Positions 7,751-16,308 of a stretch of DNA of 35,893 nt are shown here, piece after piece (the stretch's first letter is position 1; each line of letters opens with the position of its first letter). The stretch is taken from the NCBI GenBank assembly GCA_021732085.1, contig JAKFVQ010000032.1, forward strand, positions 1 to 35,893, in the 5' to 3' direction. The translations under genes were made by a program, and so were the position numbers. This DNA is from Candidatus Obscuribacterales bacterium (GTDB taxonomy: Bacteria > Cyanobacteriota > Vampirovibrionia > Obscuribacterales > Obscuribacteraceae). The notes below the pieces were generated by a model. It saw only the letters and a list, made by a program, of their open reading frames with translations, searched no databases and had not been told where the DNA came from.

Positions 7751-8873
7751 TTAGTTGCTTTCCTGCGCTTTGGCTTTGAAGCGTAAATACGATTCGATAA
7801 ACTGATCGAGATCTCCGTCGAGAACGGCTTCCACTGCGAAGGTCTCATATTTGGTGCGTACGTCTTTTACAAGCCGATCATCAAGGACGTAAGAGCGAAT
7901 CGCGTTTCCCCATGAGGCGGAAACTGATTCTCCCTTAATCTTGGCGAGTTCTGCTTCGCGCTCCTGTTGCTTAATTGCTAGGAGTTTTGATCTCAGAAGC
8001 TCCATCGCCAACGCTTTGTTTTGCAGTTGGCTTCGCTCTTGCTGGCACTTAACCGCTATTCCAGTAGGCTTATGTACGATGCGCACTGCCGACTCGACTT
8101 TGTTGACGTTTTGTCCTCCTGCTCCACCAGAGCGCATCGTGTCGATTTCGATGTCGTCATCTTTGATTTCCACAATAGAATCCATGTCATCCATGATGGG
8201 GCTAACTTCTAATGCAGCGAAAGATGTTTGGCGTGAGTCATTGCCTTGCTTGAATGGTGATTTTCGAACGAGTCGATGAACGCCCTTCTCACAGCTTAGA
8301 TATCCATAAGCAAATGGTCCATCTACCTTAAACGTGGCGCTCTTTATGCCTGCTTCTTCTCCCTGCGATTGCTCCAGCAGTTGAGTTGAATAGCCCTTCC
8401 GCTCAGACCAGCGCAGATACATTCGCAAAAGCATTTCAGCCCAGTCCTGAGCGTCAGTTCCACCTGCGCCTGCGTTAATGCTGACTATTGCAGATGATTG
8501 ATCGTAGTCGCCACTGAGCAGCATCTGAAACTCGAACTTATCGAGCTCTGCTATTAAGTTCTTGAGTCCATTCTCTATCTCGGCAGCGATAGATTCATCG
8601 CCTTCTTCCTGGGCAACCTCATGGAGCACTTGCAAATCAGATTGTGTTCTTGACCACCGGTCCAAGGTCTCCAGTTGTGCCTTTATCCTTGACATGCGCT
8701 GCGTTACTTGTTGCGCTTGTTTGGGATCTAGCCAGAAGTCAGGAATGAGCGTTTTTTCTTCTAGCTCTTGAAGTTCAGTCTTGAGCCTGTCTGGGTCAAA
8801 GATAGTCGCTGACTTTCGTCACGCGCTCCTCAGCGTTCTCAATTTCTCGCTTTAGTTCAGACAGCATCGGCAT
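7751..8873 (-). CDS. prfB: Peptide chain release factor 2 (programmed +1 frameshift)
   Basis: RF2 recognises UGA and UAA and triggers peptide release. The GGQ catalytic motif is at 252-254 within RSGGAGGQNVNK, and the SPF stop-codon recognition tripeptide is at 205-207; both match the E. coli numbering closely. The gene is split: an ATG at 8873, with GGAG 8 nt upstream, opens 25 codons ending in TAT CTT, then an in-frame TGA. A +1 slip at CTTTGAC continues into DPDRLKTEL and the main frame, giving 373 aa. Any start inside the second frame (for example the internal ATG at 8695) would remove the N-terminal helical domain. RF2 autoregulates its own synthesis through this site: low RF2 lets ribosomes pause at UGA and shift. 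Confidence 0.96.
8796..8801 (-). promoter_or_regulatory. prfB frameshift site CTT TGA (C)
   Basis: The slippery CTT followed by TGA and then C is the classical RF2 recoding signal. Here the bases just upstream read GTCAGCGACTAT, so the AGGGGG SD-like stimulator of the E. coli site is not evident. The bases after TGA are CCCAGAC. Confidence 0.93.
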
Positions 8874-8952
8874 AACATCTTCTCCAGGTGAAAAACGTCG
8901 GGGCTTGGCAAGACCGGCGTTTGCAAGAATCTGGATCTAATTCTACACGCGA

Positions 8953-8958
8953 TATAAT
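8953..8958 (+). promoter_or_regulatory. Candidate -10 box for the FAD oxidoreductase gene
   Basis: A perfect TATAAT lies 55 nt before the oxidoreductase ATG, in the gap between the divergent prfB and oxidoreductase genes. No good -35 hexamer is found 16-18 nt upstream, so the call rests on the -10 alone. Confidence 0.35.
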
Positions 8959-9013
8959 GCCACCGGCTTCACGGAAACTATTTACTCAGGAAGCCTTCTG
9001 TCCTTGACAGCTA

Positions 9014-10183
9014 ATGACTATTTCATTTTGGCTAGATAAAAATGAAGAGAAGGCGACGGAAAAATATGACGTCGTTATTGTTGGGGCTGGTGTTGCTGGC
9101 GCCGCAGCCGCATATTGGCTGAGCCGCCGAAAGAACCTAAATGTTCTGCTTCTGGATTCTGGTACTGTTGGCGGTGGCGCATCCGGGCGCAACGGTGGCT
9201 TTATTCTTCGCGGAATCTTTGCCTACTACAACAAAGCAGTACAAGCCTACGGGCGCGATACAGCGCAATGGATATTCCGATTCAACGAAGAAACGCAGTC
9301 ACATTTGCGCGAACTCATTACTCGATACGGGAACGCATTCTCGTATATCCAGAGTGGGTCTTATCTTCTGGCTTCTTCTCTCGAGGAGTTGCAGGACCTT
9401 GAGCAGTCCGCAGAACTGATGAAAGAAGACGGGTTCGACGTCGAGTATGTGAAGGAAGACCCGCTTGATCGCGGCTTCTATGGAGCCATCTTCAATCGAA
9501 ATGATGCTGGCGTAAATCCTCATTTGCTCGTGAAGTCCCTTGCCGGTATAAGCGCTTTCCCAGTTTACGAAAACGACGAGGTGTACAAAATTGAGCCAAA
9601 TTCTGACGGCTCAATTTTGCATACCCAAAACAGGTTGATTCACGCACGGACTGTGCTCCTCGCTACAAATGCCTATCTGCCCCTCCTTCTGCCGGAATTT
9701 CGAAATATCATTCAACCTGTTCGGGGCCAGATAATCGTTACCAGGCCGTTGAAAGAAGTAGTTTTGGAGCGGCTGTGTTATGCAAATTACGGCTACGAGT
9801 ATTTCCGCCAACTCTCGGACGGTCGTTTTCTCTTAGGGGGATGCCGTGAGCCTTTCGCCAAAGATGAGGTTGGATACGACGACATTCTAACGGCAGACGT
9901 TCAGAATTCGCTTCACCATTATTTGAAGGACCGCTTCCCTGAAGTTGCAGGCGCTAGCATTGATTATCGTTGGTCAGGAACAATGTGTTTTACGCAGGAT
10001 GGTTTGCCAATTATTGGGGAGCTAAAAGACAAACCCCGTGTCTATTATCTTGCTGGCTGTAATGGGCATGGGCTTGGATACAGCTTGGCTCTAAGCAAGC
10101 TCTTTATCGAATTCGTTTTTGATGGTGCATCGCCAGGAATTTTTGACGCCAAGCGTCCTTCGCTCGAAAAGAGTCGAACATAG
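9014..10183 (+). CDS. FAD-dependent oxidoreductase (DAO family, amine/amino-acid oxidase-like)
   Basis: The N-terminal Rossmann fold is clear: VVIVGAGVAGAAAAYW at about 20-35 (GxGxxG), with an acidic residue ending the second strand (LLLDSG, about 45-50). GASGRNGGF (55-63) follows, typical of the DadA/PuuB-like branch of the D-amino-acid oxidase family. PVRGQIIVT in the middle and GLPIIGEL plus GCNGHGLGYSLA near the C-terminus complete the FAD-binding pattern. Length (389 aa) fits. Such enzymes oxidise a secondary amine or amino acid and reduce O2 or a quinone; the substrate cannot be read from sequence. No signal peptide is seen, so it is probably cytoplasmic. The stop is directly followed by the ATG of a longer form of the next gene, so the two are likely cotranscribed. 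The SD before the start is weak. Confidence 0.85.
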   Translation: MTISFWLDKNEEKATEKYDVVIVGAGVAGAAAAYWLSRRKNLNVLLLDSGTVGGGASGRNGGFILRGIFAYYNKAVQAYGRDTAQWIFRFNEETQSHLRELITRYGNAFSYIQSGSYLLASSLEELQDLEQSAELMKEDGFDVEYVKEDPLDRGFYGAIFNRNDAGVNPHLLVKSLAGISAFPVYENDEVYKIEPNSDGSILHTQNRLIHARTVLLATNAYLPLLLPEFRNIIQPVRGQIIVTRPLKEVVLERLCYANYGYEYFRQLSDGRFLLGGCREPFAKDEVGYDDILTADVQNSLHHYLKDRFPEVAGASIDYRWSGTMCFTQDGLPIIGELKDKPRVYYLAGCNGHGLGYSLALSKLFIEFVFDGASPGIFDAKRPSLEKSRT

Positions 10184-10240
10184 ATGGGCAGTTTTAGGTC
10201 AAATCAGAACGACACAATTAGGGGAATCGGAGAATATTCA

Positions 10241-12343
10241 GTGAGACACGCTAAAGGAAAAGCTTGTTGGTATTTTATAGGGGTCGCGCTTTTGGCGTTG
10301 GCCTGCTGGCAGCCCGCCTTTGCTGACGGGCACAGATCCATTATTTTGCTGGATGGGAAGTGGCAAATTGGCGAAGGTAGCATGCAAACTGTGCCGGAGC
10401 ATTTTGATCACAGTGTTCCGGTTCCAGGTCTAGTTGAAATGGCGGAGCCGAAATTTCCTGAGGTCGGGTTCAAAAGTGCCAGGAGACAGGCCTTCTGGTA
10501 TAAACGAAAATTCAATATCGAGTCTGCCATTCCTGAACTAGCATTGGTCAAAGTGCATAAAGCGATGTTTGGGAGCAAGGTTTTCTTAAATGGGCAGGCG
10601 CTCGGGGAACATATGCCTTCCTTTACACCCGGATATTTCAACGCCAAGCCGGCGCTGAAGCAAGGCGAAAATGAGATCGTTATCCGTGTTGGCGCTTTTA
10701 TGGATGCTGTTCCGAAGCCAATTCCATCAGGTTGGGATTATGAAAAATACAAGTTCATTCCGGGAATTTTTGATTCAGTTGAAATGATACTAGGGCATGT
10801 TCCATTCATTGATCGTGTTCAAGTTCAACCTGTTTTGGAGAGCAAATCCATAAATGCATATGCCTGGATAAGCGCTTCTGAAGTGAAGAAAGTTAAGCTT
10901 CACTATAGGGTTAGCGAAGCTAAGACTGGGCGCCAAATAGCAGAAGGCGATTTTGATGCTGATGCTGCAAGCGGTGCAAAGGGCCCCTCCGCCAAAGTGT
11001 CAATCCCAATTCCTGATTGCCATCTCTGGTCGCCTGAAGACCCGTTCCTGTATGAGCTCGCGGTGACAAGCCCGGCCGACAAATTATCGACGCGCTTTGG
11101 AATGCGTTCCTTCCGTCTGGATCCCAAAACAGGGCGAGCTGTTCTGAATGGTCGTCCATACTTCATGCGCGGTAGTAATATAACACTCTATCGATTCTTT
11201 GAGGATGCAGAATGCGGAAACCTGCCTTGGAATGAGGATTGGGTACGTAGGCTGCATAAAGCATGCAAGGACTTTAACTGGAACACTTTGCGATATTGCA
11301 TTGGTTTTCCACCCGAATTCTGGTACCGCATAGCTGATGAAGAAGGCATTCTGATTCAAGACGAGTTCCCCATTTGGAACATGGATGCGAAAAGGGGGGA
11401 TTATGATCCCAAAGAACTTTCCGGTGAATACAAAGAGTGGATGCAGGAAAGGTGGAATCATCCTTGCGTCATCATCTGGGACGCTTGCAATGAGACTAAC
11501 TCGCCTGAAATAGAGCAAGCGATTAAGCTCGTTCGCAACTTGGATTACTCCAATCGACCGTTTGATAACGGTTGGCGCTGGCCGAAATTGAACACGGATT
11601 CTCGTGAATTGCATCCATATCACTTCCAAGATCCTAATTTCAAGCTTTCTCAAATTACGAGCGATGATGGGAAGCTTGGCTGGGTGCCTGGCCTGAGTCC
11701 GATAATCGTTAATGAATATGGCTGGCTCTGGACTAATCGAGATGGTACTCCAACGTCTCTGACGAGAGAGTTATATCAAAATTTGCTAGGAGCCAAGGCA
11801 ACTCCTGCTGAACGCTTCAACCTATATGCTCGCTACACTGCCGCGGAGACGGAGTTTTGGAGAGCTCGACGCGCGCTTGCTGCGGTCATGCATTTCTGTA
11901 TTCTTGGTTATTCTCGCCCTGGCGATGGGGATCGTCCCGTCACCGGTGCGACAAGTGACCACTTTACGAATGTTGCTAAGCTTGAGTTCGAGCCACTATT
12001 CACCAAATACGTTGGGGATTCGTTTGCACCGGTCGGGCTTATGATCGATGCTTTTGCTGATGACTACAAGGGTGGAGTTAAACAGGAGTTTCCGGTCATT
12101 TTGATAAATGATCTCTACGACGACTGGACGGGACCAGTGCGCTTCAGACTTTTGAAAGATTCGAAAGTCATTCAAGAACTAACGAATGAATGCAAGGTGA
12201 GCAAGTTGGGTAAGGAGATCACCAAGTTTACGGTGGAAATTCCGAAGGAGCCGGGTAAATATCAAGTCGAAGCTGCCTTAGTAAAGCCTGGCTCTAAGGA
12301 AGTAGTAAGCCTTCGGGACTTCAGCGTGTATCGCCAATATTAG
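10241..12343 (+). CDS. Secreted glycoside hydrolase family 2-like protein
   Basis: I chose the GTG preceded by a GGAG, because translation then begins directly with a Sec signal peptide (basic RHAKGK, hydrophobic FIGVALLALA, cleavage after PAFA). An in-frame ATG 19 codons earlier abuts the previous gene's stop and is the alternative. The mature protein has the GH2 order: sugar-binding jelly-roll domain (DGKWQIG; FWYKRKF; VFLNGQALGEH), an immunoglobulin-like domain with LWSPEDPFLYEL, then a TIM barrel starting at LNGRPYFMRGSN. The catalytic acid/base is probably the Glu of DACNETN (about residue 418 from the GTG) and the nucleophile the Glu of VNEYGW (about 492). Substrate is unknown; beta-galactosidase, glucuronidase and mannosidase all fall in this family. 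It acts outside the cytoplasm. Total 700 aa. Confidence 0.82.
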   Translation: MRHAKGKACWYFIGVALLALACWQPAFADGHRSIILLDGKWQIGEGSMQTVPEHFDHSVPVPGLVEMAEPKFPEVGFKSARRQAFWYKRKFNIESAIPELALVKVHKAMFGSKVFLNGQALGEHMPSFTPGYFNAKPALKQGENEIVIRVGAFMDAVPKPIPSGWDYEKYKFIPGIFDSVEMILGHVPFIDRVQVQPVLESKSINAYAWISASEVKKVKLHYRVSEAKTGRQIAEGDFDADAASGAKGPSAKVSIPIPDCHLWSPEDPFLYELAVTSPADKLSTRFGMRSFRLDPKTGRAVLNGRPYFMRGSNITLYRFFEDAECGNLPWNEDWVRRLHKACKDFNWNTLRYCIGFPPEFWYRIADEEGILIQDEFPIWNMDAKRGDYDPKELSGEYKEWMQERWNHPCVIIWDACNETNSPEIEQAIKLVRNLDYSNRPFDNGWRWPKLNTDSRELHPYHFQDPNFKLSQITSDDGKLGWVPGLSPIIVNEYGWLWTNRDGTPTSLTRELYQNLLGAKATPAERFNLYARYTAAETEFWRARRALAAVMHFCILGYSRPGDGDRPVTGATSDHFTNVAKLEFEPLFTKYVGDSFAPVGLMIDAFADDYKGGVKQEFPVILINDLYDDWTGPVRFRLLKDSKVIQELTNECKVSKLGKEITKFTVEIPKEPGKYQVEAALVKPGSKEVVSLRDFSVYRQY

Positions 12344-12505
12344 TAGCGCTTTTGGCGTGCTTGCTCGCTATTTCTGTCGCTGACTAGAAGGGAGCGGCAT
12401 AAGTCCGGGGCGCTGTGCATCGGCGCGGCTAAACGTAAGAGTTGTGCTGACGGTGCATATGAAAAGCTTGAGTTGCTTTGCTGCTTCTGTTGTTGATGCG
12501 TTTTT

Positions 12506-13807
12506 TTAGTTTTCTAGCAAGCGGCGCCAGTCAACTGGTACTTGAGGGACGTCCGGACCGCCTTTCAAGCCTGGGTCTTCCCACATTGAATTGCCGACCG
12601 TAACCGGAACTGTGTTTGATGATTCTATTTTGCCGACTTTCACTTTGATTGGAATGCCGACTTGTCCGGAAACTGCGCCCATGTCAGCGTAGAAGTTAGG
12701 TACAACAACCACTAGCTGTTCGGTTGTACCTGATACAACGCTAGCCGCCGTTTCTCCGAAGAAAACTTGGTTTTCGCCCAATTTCTTGGAGAAGTTCTTT
12801 CCAAAAACTGTAAGTTCAGCGCCTGGCGGTACTCCGTTGAAGTTAGTGCCAGTGAGCTCTGGAATGCCGCGAATTGTAATTTTCAGAGGTTTGCTAGCCA
12901 TACCATTTACGGTGACCTTTACCTCTGTTTCGCCTGGTTGGAAATTTTTCGGTATCTTCAACTTCAATTCTGTGGCAGTTGCCTTGTTTACCGTGACCTG
13001 TTTGTTGGCGATGGTCACTATGTCTTTCGTGGGAGTTGTATCGAAGTTGCTCCCTTTTAAGGTTACATCACCGCCGACGACAACTTCATCGGGATTGACT
13101 GACGTAAGTTTGACCTTAATTGGAGTTGTAATTTTCCATTCGACGGTGGCTCCTGCACTGCCTTGTCCCTGAATGACCATCTGATTTGTGCCACTGGGGA
13201 TTTGCCCTGTCATGTCCATGGTCACGCTGTTTTTGCCCTGGAGAGTGCGCTCCGTGTAGAGCATTCTGCCGCCCATCATGATGCGCAGCCAGTTGAAGTG
13301 AACGCCGCTTCCACCAAGTGGTGTGTACGTCGCAGTGAATGTCAACTGATTCTGATTTTTCGCATCATCTGGTTGCCAGTTAAATAGGGTGGTGAATTGT
13401 TCTTCCGATTTTCCGCCCGTAAGCCTGTAACTTCCTGAAGCTACGGTAATATCTGTGGTGGCTTCTGCGGTGGCAGCTGCTTTTTTCTTTTTCTTCCTAA
13501 CGCCCACTACTTCACCAGCATCTTTACCGATTGTCGTTCCCGGAGGCGGTGGCGGTATCAAACCTTTTGATTTTGGCTTTGTTTCTTGATTTGGTCTTTG
13601 TGGGTCGTTATTTGAAGCTTGGGTGTCCGAGGTTTTGACAACGTCGCTTGGTCGCTGCGGCATTGCTTGTCTTTGCGGATTGCGCTCGTCGCCGCCCAGT
13701 TTGACAGCCTTTGAAGCTCCGGCTGAGGTTTCGCGGTCACCCTGAGCAAGTGCCGGCAAACCGATTGCCAGAACTAGAGAAACGGCAGTAAGAAGACCCT
13801 TTTTCAT
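12506..13807 (-). CDS. Exported IPT/TIG-domain protein
   Basis: The protein begins with a Sec signal peptide (MKKGLLTAVSLVLAIGLPALA), then a disordered stretch rich in Asn, Gln, Pro and Lys (about 22-110) with a PPPPPG run and a KKKKK run. A beta-rich region follows (about 118-225), then two IPT/TIG immunoglobulin-like repeats: SVNPDEVVVGGDVTLKGSNF with its strand partners (about 228-310), and a second unit containing VPPGAELTVFGKNF (about 312-410). IPT/TIG domains occur in cell-surface receptors and carbohydrate- or DNA-binding proteins; no catalytic residues are apparent. GGGGAGAG-type purines precede the ATG. Convergent with the GH2 gene, across a 162-nt gap without a clear terminator. Periplasmic or surface location is likely; the partner is unknown. 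Confidence 0.75.
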   Translation of the reverse strand: MKKGLLTAVSLVLAIGLPALAQGDRETSAGASKAVKLGGDERNPQRQAMPQRPSDVVKTSDTQASNNDPQRPNQETKPKSKGLIPPPPPGTTIGKDAGEVVGVRKKKKKAAATAEATTDITVASGSYRLTGGKSEEQFTTLFNWQPDDAKNQNQLTFTATYTPLGGSGVHFNWLRIMMGGRMLYTERTLQGKNSVTMDMTGQIPSGTNQMVIQGQGSAGATVEWKITTPIKVKLTSVNPDEVVVGGDVTLKGSNFDTTPTKDIVTIANKQVTVNKATATELKLKIPKNFQPGETEVKVTVNGMASKPLKITIRGIPELTGTNFNGVPPGAELTVFGKNFSKKLGENQVFFGETAASVVSGTTEQLVVVVPNFYADMGAVSGQVGIPIKVKVGKIESSNTVPVTVGNSMWEDPGLKGGPDVPQVPVDWRRLLEN

Positions 13808-13868
13808 TCTAAGAACTCTCCCCGCGAACTTCCAAAATGGACAAAAGCCCGAGACTAGTAACCAGTTA

Positions 13869-13874
13869 ATTATA
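13869..13874 (-). promoter_or_regulatory. Candidate -10 box for the IPT/TIG gene
   Basis: TATAAT on the minus strand lies about 62 nt before the IPT/TIG start, in the short gap after the sugar kinase stop. No convincing -35 partner is present at normal spacing. Confidence 0.35.
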
Positions 13875-13900
13875 GAGGGTCTGAGACGAAAATGACCGAA

Positions 13901-14905
13901 TCAAGAGGAAGCCTGTGCAGCCATTTCTTCCAAAAATAGCTTGACTTCTTTTTGCCTTGGCAACGCCGGAATCGCTCCAGGCTTGGTGCAAGCGAGTGCT
14001 CCAATCGCATTTGCTTGCCGTACAATTTCGCTAATTTTTTCCTGACTCAAATTTTTCAATGTGCTGCGTTTATCAGTCATCCCTTTGAGCTCGTTGAGCA
14101 ATCCGCTCAAAATTCCGGACACAAATCCGTCCCCAGCGCCGGTTGCTTCCACAAAATTCACTTTGAAACCGCCGACTGTTTTCTGCCCTTTCTGGCATGC
14201 GAAAAAGGCGCCGTCAGAGTCCAAAGTTATGATAAGCAAAGGCAGGTCGTGTTCTTGTCTTAGTTTTTCGGCAGCTTCGAACTCTCGCGAACCGGTTAAG
14301 AATTCGAGTTCATCGAGATTTATCTTCACAAGGTCTGCCGATTTGAGGGTCGAGAGAATAGTGTTCCGGCAACGATCAGGAGTTGGCCACAACCCGATTC
14401 GGACGTTGGGATCGTAAGAAAGCAACAGCTTGTGTTTGCTTGCCAATTCGATTGCTGTTTGTGTGGCAGCCTTTGCCGGATCAACGATTGCGCTGATCGA
14501 CCCGAAGTGCAGAATGCTGGCACTTGCGAACTGTTTCTCCGAAAGATCATCAGGAGCCAGCCGCGCGTCAGCTACGGACACCTTGGAAAATTCTGCCAGC
14601 TTGCGGTCGCCGTTGGACATAGTGACAACGTATGCCATGCGAGTTTGTGCATCAGAGTCGACTATTGTTCCAGAGGTGTCGATGCCTTCCTCTTCGAGAA
14701 TTTTCTTTAGCCATTGCCCGAACTCGTCGGTCGAAACTCGTCCGAGGAACCCGGCGGAGACGCCTTGTCGAGCGAGCCCAACTGCAACGTTTGCTGGTGC
14801 TCCACCCGGTGCTTTAGTGAATGATTTTGCATCATTCAACTCCGCACCAATTTCTGTGCAAACCCAGTCTACAAGGATTTCGCCCAGGCATAATACGTCC
14901 GACAT
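13901..14905 (-). CDS. PfkB family sugar kinase (fructokinase-like)
   Basis: Cytoplasmic ATP-dependent kinase of the ribokinase/PfkB fold, 334 aa. The N-terminal PfkB signature is GGAPANVAVGLARQG (34-48); the C-terminal signature is VEATGAGDGFVSG, with ATGAGD at 254-259 giving the anion hole and the catalytic base D259. CLGEILVDWV at the N-terminus and SYDPNVR with LWP in the middle (about 163-173) resemble fructokinases more than ribokinases or adenosine kinases. The likely reaction is fructose to fructose-6-phosphate, but 2-keto-3-deoxygluconate is possible. The ATG has GGAG about 9 nt upstream. The gene is upstream of the IPT/TIG gene on the same strand with a 93-nt gap, and divergent from the secreted TPR gene. 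Confidence 0.85.
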   Translation of the reverse strand: MSDVLCLGEILVDWVCTEIGAELNDAKSFTKAPGGAPANVAVGLARQGVSAGFLGRVSTDEFGQWLKKILEEEGIDTSGTIVDSDAQTRMAYVVTMSNGDRKLAEFSKVSVADARLAPDDLSEKQFASASILHFGSISAIVDPAKAATQTAIELASKHKLLLSYDPNVRIGLWPTPDRCRNTILSTLKSADLVKINLDELEFLTGSREFEAAEKLRQEHDLPLLIITLDSDGAFFACQKGQKTVGGFKVNFVEATGAGDGFVSGILSGLLNELKGMTDKRSTLKNLSQEKISEIVRQANAIGALACTKPGAIPALPRQKEVKLFLEEMAAQASS

Positions 14906-15078
14906 CTGTCAAATCTCCATGCAACCATACGGGCTAATCCCGCTTCGCGAAATTATATCCGTTTGTTGCCTCCTGAATATTTCTATTGGAAAATCGTTGC
15001 CCCATGTCACAGCTTAATTTTGAGGGGGAAATCCCCCCTGAAACTCCGAGTAAGTCCACCAGCCTTAGAAAACTTCTC

Positions 15079-15106
15079 TTGTCCTCTTTGGAACCGTGAG
15101 TATAAT
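15079..15106 (+). promoter_or_regulatory. Sigma-70-type promoter for the secreted TPR gene
   Basis: TTGTCC (15079-15084) and a perfect TATAAT (15101-15106) are separated by 16 nt. Transcription would begin about 10 nt before the first GTG, giving a very short leader. Confidence 0.6.
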
Positions 15107-15123
15107 TAGCCCGAGGATTTGGG

Positions 15124-16176
15124 GTGAGTAGCGTGAAAAACGTTGCTAAATTGCTAGCTTTAGTTCTTGTTTTGTCTCTAGGCTCAAGCGCTGTAGAGGC
15201 GAAAAAGAAAGTCGCATCAAATTATTTGCCGCACCCAACACTTGGTGGCGTGGGCAGATTCTCGTCGAAAGCTGTAGACCCCAGTATGGCATTCGTCATG
15301 TGGCAGGTAAGCCACAATCCCGAACTTATGCATGTTGAATACCTGAAACACTATCTTGGGAAGCCAGAGATAATGCAGGTTGGCGATAAGTCTTATGCTT
15401 GCTTCTGGTACGACCATGTCAGGCAACCTCGAGTGGAGTTACATCAGGAAGAGGATAAAACGGGGCAGCATTTGCAATCGCGAATGATATTCAACTTTCC
15501 TGGAAATGAACTTAGTATCGATGATTTCAATAACGTCTATGGTGACGGATACAAGCGCTTCTTTGATTATGCCGGCCATCCCAACGAACTTTACTCCTTT
15601 GCGCCTAACACTTCTCTGGCTGTTACGTCGCCGCTGAATTGTTTTGCTGTGAAGAAGGCTACGGTTACGTATTTGGGACCGGTTTTAGCGCATCCAGCTG
15701 ATCACCATTTCCAACATTCAAAAGCTCACTATCGAGCAAAAGTGCAAGCTCATCACGACAATGGCAATTGGGGTGAACTTTTGCTTCACGCTCAGGAGAG
15801 GGTGCATGACCATCCAGGGGACGCGGAAGCACATGCGATGCTGGCCAAAGCAATGATGAAAACAGGCAATGTTCACGATGCGATTGGTGAATATAAGTAT
15901 GCTCTATCGTTGAATCAACAAGCCAACGATCCTGCTGTTCGTCAGCTTTGTATAGCCGGTTTGCAAGACCTGCATGTAGTACCCAAGGATTATAGTGAGA
16001 ACGCCTCACCTCAGAAAAACGAGCAGATTGCAGCCAAGAGCAAATTGAACTTTCATCATAGTGGGCAAAGGTTGCGCGTTGACGGTCAACAAGATCCAGC
16101 TGAGCAGGTCCCGCAACATGCCGTTCAAGTCGCGGGGAAGAGCTCAACTCAAACTGCACAAGAGCAGACCTATTAG
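15124..16176 (+). CDS. Exported TPR-containing protein of unknown function
   Basis: No ATG is available; the frame offers GTG at this position (GAGG 7 nt upstream) or a second GTG nine bases later preceded by GGGG. Either gives a Sec signal peptide (KNVAKLLALVLVLSLGSSAVEA). The first mature half (about 30-180) has no family I recognise; it includes MWQVSHNPELMHVEYLKHYLG and a FWYDH segment. At about 215-275 a tetratricopeptide-like helical pair is visible (LLLHAQERVHDHPGDAEAHA; MLAKAMMKTGNVHDAIGEY; KYALSLN). The tail is Gln/His-rich and probably disordered. TPRs imply protein-protein contact, so this is likely a periplasmic or surface adaptor. Hypothetical, but clearly coding: promoter, signal peptide and repeat agree. 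Confidence 0.78.
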   Translation: MSSVKNVAKLLALVLVLSLGSSAVEAKKKVASNYLPHPTLGGVGRFSSKAVDPSMAFVMWQVSHNPELMHVEYLKHYLGKPEIMQVGDKSYACFWYDHVRQPRVELHQEEDKTGQHLQSRMIFNFPGNELSIDDFNNVYGDGYKRFFDYAGHPNELYSFAPNTSLAVTSPLNCFAVKKATVTYLGPVLAHPADHHFQHSKAHYRAKVQAHHDNGNWGELLLHAQERVHDHPGDAEAHAMLAKAMMKTGNVHDAIGEYKYALSLNQQANDPAVRQLCIAGLQDLHVVPKDYSENASPQKNEQIAAKSKLNFHHSGQRLRVDGQQDPAEQVPQHAVQVAGKSSTQTAQEQTY

Positions 16177-16263
16177 TTCGATCGCTCCTCACCTTCGCTT
16201 TGGCACTTCTGGCATTGATGTTATGGCCCGTCAGGAATAATTGCCGTTAATGGCAGCGTTGCT

Positions 16264-16272
16264 TGCTACAAT
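16264..16272 (+). promoter_or_regulatory. Extended -10 promoter for the Ser/Thr kinase gene
   Basis: TGCTACAAT is an extended -10 element (TGn plus TACAAT) 36 nt before the kinase ATG. The nearest -35-like hexamer, TTGCCG at 16241, has a long 20-nt spacer; extended -10 promoters can work without a good -35. Confidence 0.4.
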
Positions 16273-16308
16273 CGATTACTGGGCAACAATGTTCGATCTT
16301 GCGGGCAA

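Noticed and set aside
7751..8695. Short form of RF2 starting at the internal ATG
   Set aside because: The upstream 25 codons, the CTTTGAC frameshift site and matching GGQ/SPF numbering show that the true gene begins at 8873.
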